Assembly (NCBI RefSeq): GCF_002159945.1
Contig: NZ_NFJQ01000001.1
Span: 1-64,000, forward strand
Direction: 5' to 3'
Origin: Cloacibacillus sp. An23
GTDB taxonomy: Bacteria > Synergistota > Synergistia > Synergistales > Synergistaceae
DNA length: 64,000 nucleotides
In this document: piece after piece, positions 58,774 to 64,000 of the stretch
How positions within the stretch are numbered: the first letter of the stretch is position 1
How the letters are laid out: every line of letters begins with the position of its first letter
Program-made: the position numbers and the translations under genes
The notes under the pieces: model-generated
Told to the model about the DNA's origin: nothing
Seen by the model: the letters and a program-made list of their open reading frames with translations, nothing else
Database searches by the model: none

Positions 58774-59223
58774 ATGATCGAATTACGCGCGGCGGACAGC
58801 CGCGACATAGCGGAAATCTTATCGACGGACACTTACATCCCGAAGGAGATGCTGCTGGCAAAAATCGACAGGGCTCCCGAGCAGGTTCGGCTTATCAGAC
58901 ATTCGGGCGCGACGGTCGGCGTGCTGCGTTACGGTTTTCTTTGGGACTATATCCCGTATCTGTGTTTTCTGAATATCCGCGGAGAATTTCGCGGAAGAGG
59001 CTACGCGGGCGAAGCTCTGAGGTCGTGGGAAAACGAGATGGCGCGCGGGGGACACGACACGCTGTTCTGCTCCATCCCGTCGGACGACGCGGCCCAGGCC
59101 TTTTACAGGAAAATGGGGTACGAGGACGCCGGCTCGCTCTGCATCCGCTGCGGACGCTTCGCTCAGCCGGCGGAGATATTTTTTATAAAATTCCTGACGC
59201 CGCGGAATCCCGGCGATTTTTAG
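58774..59223 (+). CDS. GNAT-family N-acetyltransferase
   Basis: A 149-residue GNAT protein starting MIELRAADSRDIAEIL. The acetyl-CoA site is the RGEFRGRGYAGEAL motif (Q/RxxGxG/A, about residues 69-82). The C-terminal half has SDDAAQAFYRKMGYEDAG, the other conserved block. The acceptor cannot be predicted. It is divergent from marR, separated by about 170 bases, and 33 bases before an AAA+ ATPase gene, so the two may form a unit. Confidence 0.85.
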   Translation: MIELRAADSRDIAEILSTDTYIPKEMLLAKIDRAPEQVRLIRHSGATVGVLRYGFLWDYIPYLCFLNIRGEFRGRGYAGEALRSWENEMARGGHDTLFCSIPSDDAAQAFYRKMGYEDAGSLCIRCGRFAQPAEIFFIKFLTPRNPGDF

Positions 59224-59256
59224 AAAAATCAATCTTTCATGGAGTGTTGACAAATA

Positions 59257-60390
59257 ATGACTCAGAAAATAGTTTTCTACTACGGGCCGAAGTCCGGCTT
59301 TCTCCGCCGCCTTCCTAGGAAGCTGCCTATAACCACGATCAGCGAGCTCGCGATATACAGCGACAGGAAGATGCGCGAACACACTTTCAAGATACAGAGC
59401 GCGCGCCGCGGCGCCGAAAACACGGAGAACGAGCCGGAGCGTCTTAGCGTCCCGTGCCTCGTCGCCTTCTCCGAGCAGTACGCCTCAATCAGCGAGAGCG
59501 CGATAAATTCTTTCCTCAGCTTCATCGCGCAGTTCGACGTGGGGTCGATATATCTGCAGAACCCGCCAGTCCACATAGCGGCGCAGTTTGAAGGACTGCA
59601 CAGCCGCATAAAGATCATGCGCTACTCCTACAACGAGCTTGACTTCGACTGCCTGCGGCGTATCAACCGCGAGTACGACGGCGTGATCGTCGGGCAGCCG
59701 GAGGTGAAGGACCGTCTGCTCAGGGCGCTCTATCCCCTCGCCTCCGGGGCGTCGGACAAGCCCGCCGTGCTTCTGTTCTACGGGCCTACGGGAGTCGGGA
59801 AGTCGGAGACTGCGAAGTATCTCAGCGAAGTCGCGGGGCAGCCGCTGCTGCGCCGCCAGTTCTCGATGTTCCACAGCAATGAATTTTCGTCATATCTCTT
59901 CGGCGGGCGGCACACGGGGAGCTGTCTCGCTAAGGATCTCATGGAGCGCGAGTCCAACGTCATTCTTTTCGACGAGTTCGACAAGCCGAACCCGGTCTTT
60001 CACAGCGCATTCTACCAGGCCTTCGACGAGGGGATATACGAGGACAGGAACTACCGCGCGGACATTCGCGGCGCTCTCGTGATATGCACGTCGAACTACG
60101 CCTCCGCCGAAGAGGCGAGAGAGAGGCTCGGCGCTCCGATATTCGCAAGGTTCGACTCGGTGATAGAGTTCAAGCCTCTGTCGAAGGAAGCGCAGCGCAA
60201 AATAATGCTGAAGAGGATAAACGAGGCGCTCGCGGCGCTCTCAGACCAGGAGCGCGCGCGAATCGACGCGGACGCGCTCGCGGCGTCGCTCGCCGGTTCT
60301 CTGCGGGGAGACGACGGAGCCAGAGGCATAGAGCGCGCGGTGAGGGATAAAATTTCCGAGGAGCTGCTCAAGTGGGCGCTTGCGGAATAA
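59257..60390 (+). CDS. Stand-alone AAA+ ATPase of the Clp/HslU clade
   Basis: A 377-residue protein with one AAA+ module. The first 130 residues are unlike known Clp N-domains. The module has Walker A FYGPTGVGKSETAK (about residues 173-186), the pore region SMFHSNEFSSYLFGG, Walker B VILFDEFDKPN, sensor 1 VICTSNYAS and the arginine-finger region GAPIFARFDSVIEF, followed by a ClpB_D2-small lid (RGDDGARGIERAVRDKI). All ATPase residues look intact. It may be a remodelling ATPase with a private substrate; a protease partner is not nearby. Confidence 0.8.
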   Translation: MTQKIVFYYGPKSGFLRRLPRKLPITTISELAIYSDRKMREHTFKIQSARRGAENTENEPERLSVPCLVAFSEQYASISESAINSFLSFIAQFDVGSIYLQNPPVHIAAQFEGLHSRIKIMRYSYNELDFDCLRRINREYDGVIVGQPEVKDRLLRALYPLASGASDKPAVLLFYGPTGVGKSETAKYLSEVAGQPLLRRQFSMFHSNEFSSYLFGGRHTGSCLAKDLMERESNVILFDEFDKPNPVFHSAFYQAFDEGIYEDRNYRADIRGALVICTSNYASAEEARERLGAPIFARFDSVIEFKPLSKEAQRKIMLKRINEALAALSDQERARIDADALAASLAGSLRGDDGARGIERAVRDKISEELLKWALAE

Positions 60391-60424
60391 TATTTGATTA
60401 ATTATATAAAAGAGACTGGCATTT

Positions 60425-60520
60425 CGTCATACCGGGCCTGACCCGGCATCCAGTGTCGTTAAACATCGCGGCGTGTCGAATGCTAAAGTCGCTGGATTCC
60501 GCGTCAAGCGCGGAATGACG
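60425..60520. repeat. MITE-like palindromic intergenic repeat
   Basis: Two inverted ends: CGTCATACCGGGCCTGACC..ATCCAG (60425-60452) and CTGGATTCCGCG..GGAATGACG (60492-60520). Each end is itself a small hairpin (CCGGG/CCCGG; TTCCGCG/CGCGGAA). This GTCATxCCG...ATCCAG pattern is a common form of short, non-coding, dispersed bacterial repeat. It occupies the 331-base gap after the AAA+ gene; the rest of that gap shows no gene. Confidence 0.7.
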
Positions 60521-60721
60521 GCAAAGCCGGCTATTTCTCTTTATTAGTTAAATAAGTATAAAAGCCGCCGAGACAAAGCCGGAAGTCTGGGCATAACGCC
60601 GCCGCGCCGCCTACGGCGAGGCGTTTCTCATCCCACTGGCGCGGGCGCGGCGACAAAGACGGAGCGGCAGCCGTTAAAGAACGTCGCCGCTTTCGCGCGC
60701 GGCGCTTTAATCCTTCCCGGA

Positions 60722-61516
60722 CTAAGCGAACATTCCTTCGCGGACGTCGTTGAGCGTCGGGAACCCGCTGCGCTGTCTCCGCGTCGTCTCTATATCATAT
60801 TCGCAGTTCAGAATGCATGGCTCCTCGCCGAGCGAATATACCGGGTCGCCCCAGGTGTCTATCATCGCGCTGTTGCCCGCCATCTGCAGATGTTTGTAGG
60901 GGCCGGCGAGGTTGCAGACGAACATGTGCGCCGAGTTCTCGAGCGCGCGCACGCGGGCGCACATCGTGAAGGCGTCCTTGCGCGGATAAGGCCACGCGGT
61001 CGGCACGATGAACAGCTCCGCGCCGAGGCCGAGCGTCATGCGGCGAAAGAGCTCCGGGAAGCGTATGTCGTAGCATATCGCGAGGCCGACCTTGCCGAAC
61101 TCGCCCGTGTCCACTACGACGGCCTTGTCTCCGTGAGTGAAGGAGTCGGCCTCGTGCCCGTAGCAGGAAAAGAGGTGTATTTTGTGATATTCCGCTATGT
61201 CGTTGCCGCGGCGGTCGAATAGTATGCTGGCGTTGAAGAGCTTGTCACCGCGTTTTTCGGCGAAGCTGCCGCAGTGGATGTATGCTCCGAGCGCGCGCGC
61301 CTTCTCGGATATGCGGCGCATCAGCGGGCCGTCCTTTTCCTCGGCGAAATCCCATATCGTCCTGTAGCTCAGAAGGCCGACGTTCCACAGTTCCGGCAGC
61401 ACTATCAGGTCGGCTCCGGCGCACGAATCTATAAGCCCCATCACGCGGCCAACGAGCGCTTCGCCGCCGTCCTTTTCCTTAGGCGATATCTGGAGCTGTA
61501 TAAGAGATATTTTCAT
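60722..61516 (-). CDS. Carbon-nitrogen hydrolase (nitrilase superfamily, omega-amidase-like)
   Basis: A 264-residue nitrilase-fold amidase. The catalytic triad is readable: Glu in LIVLPELWNVG (about residue 43), Lys in YHKIHLFSCYG (about 113) and Cys in GLAICYDIRFPELFR (about 147). The PTAWPYPRKDAF segment is typical of omega-amidase/NIT2-like members that hydrolyse alpha-ketoglutaramate or similar amides. ATG 61516 is preceded by GGGGGAT; longer starts lack a site. It is a single minus-strand gene, and substrate is unproven. Confidence 0.88.
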   Translation of the reverse strand: MKISLIQLQISPKEKDGGEALVGRVMGLIDSCAGADLIVLPELWNVGLLSYRTIWDFAEEKDGPLMRRISEKARALGAYIHCGSFAEKRGDKLFNASILFDRRGNDIAEYHKIHLFSCYGHEADSFTHGDKAVVVDTGEFGKVGLAICYDIRFPELFRRMTLGLGAELFIVPTAWPYPRKDAFTMCARVRALENSAHMFVCNLAGPYKHLQMAGNSAMIDTWGDPVYSLGEEPCILNCEYDIETTRRQRSGFPTLNDVREGMFA

Positions 61517-61597
61517 GACTATCCCCCATTTTATAAAAACTATCGTTATCCTATATCGTTTCCGGCGCGTTTGCAAGCCCCGTGCGCGGCCGCGAGG

Positions 61598-62197
61598 CTA
61601 TTCCGTCACGCCCGTCCTGTGCACCGTTATCACGCCGGAGGCGGATTTTTTCACGCGCATGCTGACTGAGGAGGCGCGCTCGTATTTTTCGTTTCCGGCC
61701 TCGGAGACCGTCGTCCTTATGTAATAAGCGCGGACAGCGCCGCCGTCCTCCGTCACGAAGGGCGCGACGCGCGGTATCCCGGCCGCGCCGGCGCGCTCGC
61801 TGAAGGAATCGGGATAATGAAGGTCGTAGCAGGCGCATTTTATGACGTAGCGCGGATTTTCGGCGCGCAGAGCGTCGAATATGCCGTCGGGCACGTCCGG
61901 AGTAGGGTCGTCCGCCGGCGCGGCGTCGGGCGAAAATCCGCCGGAGGCGGCTATCTGCGCGGCGTTGGCCGCAAACCAGGCCTCAGCCGCCGCCGAGGCC
62001 TGGGCCGAGACGTTTCCTATGCGGAGCGCGCGGGCCGCCTCCGCCCTTTCCTCCGCCAGCCGCAGCGACGAATCGAGGGCGAGCGCCAGCAGTGAGAGCA
62101 GAGCCGTCGAGGCGGCGAGGACGTATATCAGCGTGAAGCCGCGCTTTTTACGCGGCCAGGCGCGGAGCTCAGCCCTGCCGGCGGCGAAGTTTTTCAA
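61598..62197 (-). CDS. Type IV pilin-like (prepilin-type N-terminus) protein
   Basis: A 199-residue protein with a short basic leader and KKRGFTLIYVLAASTALLSL at about residues 17-36, a class III signal of the type cut by prepilin peptidase after Gly, though the usual Glu at position +5 is absent (Tyr is there). The remainder is an alanine-rich helix followed by a soluble domain resembling PilX-type minor pilins. It overlaps the end of rnc by 29 bases and probably starts at TTG 62197. No other pilus gene is in the window. Confidence 0.6.
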   Translation of the reverse strand: MKNFAAGRAELRAWPRKKRGFTLIYVLAASTALLSLLALALDSSLRLAEERAEAARALRIGNVSAQASAAAEAWFAANAAQIAASGGFSPDAAPADDPTPDVPDGIFDALRAENPRYVIKCACYDLHYPDSFSERAGAAGIPRVAPFVTEDGGAVRAYYIRTTVSEAGNEKYERASSVSMRVKKSASGVITVHRTGVTE

Positions 62198-62864
62198 GAG
62201 CGATTTTTGCTGCGGCGAACTCGGCTTCTTTTATTGAGGGCCCCCAGGCTTCGGCGGAAAGTCCGCCACCCGCCGTGAGTCCGACTTTGAAGCTGCTGGC
62301 GTGCTCCGGGCCGCGCCGCTCGAGCAGTTTGTAGACTGGGGCTGACTCGCCGGATCCCTGCAAAAGCTCCTGAAGCTCTGTTTTCGGATCCTTTTCCATG
62401 ACCGGCGCGGCGGCCTCCTCCTTAGTGTCGAGGAAGCGCGAGACCACGCCGCGCGCGGCCTCGTATCCGCCGTCGCGGAAGACGGCGCCGAAGACGGCCT
62501 CGACGCAGTCCGCCGCCATCGAGCCGGTGGGGGTTTTAATACTTTTCCCTAGGCGTATGAGCGGTTTCAGCCCGTTGGCCGAGGCCCAGTCGTTAAGGCT
62601 GTTTTTGCAGACGAGGCGCGCGCGCAGCCGCGTCATCTCGCCTTCGCTGAAATCCGGGTAGGCGGAGAAGAGCCGCTCCGAGGTGAACAGTTCAAGCACG
62701 GCGTCGCCTAAAAACTCGAGCCGCTCGTTGTAGGACGAGCCGTTTTCGTTCGCGTAGGAAGAATGGGTCAGCGCCTCAGTCAGAAGCGCCGCGTCCTTAA
62801 ATTCGTAACCCAGCTTTAATTGAAAGGCGCGAAGTTCTTCTTCGCGCCTTTTGTCGTTCTTCAT
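62169..62864 (-). CDS. rnc: Ribonuclease III
   Basis: A 231-residue double-stranded-RNA nuclease. The catalytic signature NERLEFLGDAVLEL (residues 45-58) is intact and the second acidic site is in AADCVEAVFGAVF. The dsRNA-binding domain covers about residues 160-230 (DPKTELQELLQ ... AKIALEKL). It processes rRNA and other structured RNAs. It follows fabF by nine bases, an order common in Synergistota and Firmicutes. Confidence 0.97.
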   Translation of the reverse strand: MKNDKRREEELRAFQLKLGYEFKDAALLTEALTHSSYANENGSSYNERLEFLGDAVLELFTSERLFSAYPDFSEGEMTRLRARLVCKNSLNDWASANGLKPLIRLGKSIKTPTGSMAADCVEAVFGAVFRDGGYEAARGVVSRFLDTKEEAAAPVMEKDPKTELQELLQGSGESAPVYKLLERRGPEHASSFKVGLTAGGGLSAEAWGPSIKEAEFAAAKIALEKLRRRQG

Positions 62865-62873
62865 TGATGTGCG

Positions 62874-64000
62874 CTATTTAAGGCTCTCTATCGCGAGGAC
62901 TCCGTTGTGTCCGCCGAAGCCGAAGCTGTTGATGAGCGCCTTGTCCACCTTCGCGTTCACCGCCTTGTTCGGCACGACGTTGAGCGCGCATTCGGGATCC
63001 GGCGTCTCGAAGTTTATCGTCGGGTGGACGACGCCGCGCTCGAAGGCGAGCAGGGCGGCTATCGTTCCGACGGCGCCGGCCGCGCCGAGGGCGTGTCCTA
63101 TCATCGACTTCGTGGCCTGCACCATGACTTTATCGGAGGCGTCGCCCATGAGACGCTTTATCGCGGCGGTCTCCATCTTCTCGTTGAGAGGCGTTGAGGT
63201 GCCGTGCGCGTTGATGAGGTCTACCTCTTCAGGTTTCCATCCGGCCTTGCGCACCGCCATCGCCATCGCGCGGTAAGCCCCGTCTCCGTCGGGCGACGGC
63301 GCCGTTATATGGTGCGCGTCGCACGAAAGCCCGTAGCCTTTGACCTCCGCGTAGATGTGAGCGCCGCGCGCCTTCGCGTGCTCATACTCTTCAAAGACGA
63401 GGATTCCAGCGCCCTCGCCTATGACGAAGCCGTCACGGTCGAGGTCGAACGGACGCGAGGCGTGCTTCGGGTCGTCGTTGCGGCACGAGAGCGCCTTGAG
63501 CGAGCCGAAACCGGCGGTAGCGAGGGGCGATATGGCGGCTTCCACTCCGCCCGTTATCATGACGTCGGCGTCGCCGCGCACGATGCAGTTGTAAGCCTCG
63601 CCCATGCTGTGTATCGAGCTGGCGCAGGCTGTGACGACGGCCATGTTCGGCCCCTTCGCTCCGAGGCGTATGCCTATGTAGGCGGCGGGCATGTTCGTTA
63701 TCATCATCGGCACCATGAACGGGCTGACGCGGCTCGGCCCCTTCTCGTAGAGCAGGCGGAAGTTTTCTTCTATAGTGTTGATGCCGCCCTCTCCGCTTCC
63801 GACGTAGACTCCGAACATCTCAGGGTCGAGCGCGGCGACGTCGAGTCCCGCGTCGGCGACTGCGAGGTCGGCACCGGCGGCCGCGAAGTGCAGCACGCGG
63901 TCGGTGCGGCGCACCTCTTTCTTGTCAAGCCAGTTCTCGGGGTTGAAGTTCTTGACCTCGGCGGCTATCTTTATGTTGTGCTTCTCTGTGTCGAAAAGAG
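62874..64000 (-). CDS. fabF: Beta-ketoacyl-ACP synthase II, 5' end outside the window
   Basis: The reading frame is open to the window edge; about 375 residues are visible, starting at FDTEKHNIKIAAEV. The Cys-His-His triad of elongating condensing enzymes is present: VTACASSIHS, NAHGTSTPLNE and SMIGHALGAAG. It extends acyl chains on acyl carrier protein in fatty-acid synthesis. The N-terminal 35-40 residues are missing from the window. The rnc gene follows directly. Confidence 0.95.
   Translation of the reverse strand, partial: LFDTEKHNIKIAAEVKNFNPENWLDKKEVRRTDRVLHFAAAGADLAVADAGLDVAALDPEMFGVYVGSGEGGINTIEENFRLLYEKGPSRVSPFMVPMMITNMPAAYIGIRLGAKGPNMAVVTACASSIHSMGEAYNCIVRGDADVMITGGVEAAISPLATAGFGSLKALSCRNDDPKHASRPFDLDRDGFVIGEGAGILVFEEYEHAKARGAHIYAEVKGYGLSCDAHHITAPSPDGDGAYRAMAMAVRKAGWKPEEVDLINAHGTSTPLNEKMETAAIKRLMGDASDKVMVQATKSMIGHALGAAGAVGTIAALLAFERGVVHPTINFETPDPECALNVVPNKAVNAKVDKALINSFGFGGHNGVLAIESLK

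Overview
The window looks like chromosome from a high-GC, anaerobic, diderm amino-acid/organic-acid fermenter. The gene content fits the phylum Synergistota, perhaps near Cloacibacillus or Synergistes: a tungsten-type aldehyde:ferredoxin oxidoreductase, pyruvate formate-lyase with a ZTP riboswitch, a B12 acyl-CoA mutase, several CoA-transferases and no respiratory chain genes. The taxon is an inference from gene content only.

Layout. 1-1300 is an AT-rich scar: a decayed tyrosine integrase next to its likely attachment site, a tRNA-Leu(CAG) gene. 1514-4329 is a ferredoxin / aldehyde oxidoreductase / MoaD-like operon. 4649-8204 holds a YkvI-type permease and a class A penicillin-binding protein. 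8554-13379 carries small metabolic genes (dgt, a QueT-type transporter), a decayed amidase, a phd-doc toxin-antitoxin pair and the ssrA-smpB pair. 13524-16684 is pflB-pflA behind a ZTP riboswitch. 16777-20262 has a MerR-controlled chromate-transporter pair and nfeD/stomatin, followed by the SRP RNA (20437). 21076-27824 is a complete phosphate regulon, phoR-phoB-phoU-pstBACS, behind a four-repeat PHO box. 27829-29621 is a low-GC insert with a glycosyltransferase gene whose 5' end carries a tetranucleotide repeat, a likely phase-variation switch. 29820-32865 has MFS and MATE transporters, the latter broken by an amber codon, and an AAA+ gene fragment ending at a long palindrome. 32896-43785 is housekeeping: mutS2, cvpA, zapA-like, pheST, ktrAB and infC-rpmI-rplT. 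infC appears to start at AUA and has an attenuator.

The most distinctive part is 44145-58688, a run of twelve same-strand genes. They are a MarR regulator, an aryl-acid-type CoA ligase, an Old Yellow Enzyme reductase with an FeS motif, a KdgT-type permease, a class I CoA-transferase, a two-subunit B12 acyl-CoA mutase, a CaiB-type CoA-transferase, a thiolase, a MenB/BadI-type crotonase, an amidohydrolase and an MmdA-type carboxyltransferase. A 12-bp palindrome CACTAATTAGTG lies in the marR promoter and upstream of the ligase, and a near copy lies inside the CoA-transferase gene, which suggests one regulon. Together the genes describe uptake, CoA activation, ring or double-bond reduction, carbon-skeleton rearrangement, decarboxylation, hydrolytic C-C cleavage and thiolysis of an unidentified, probably cyclic or branched, carboxylic acid. 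The mutase differs from known members at residues that normally contact adenosylcobalamin.

The right end (58774-64000) has a GNAT acetyltransferase, a stand-alone AAA+ ATPase, a MITE-like palindromic repeat, a nitrilase-family amidase, a pilin-like protein, rnc, and fabF running off the window.
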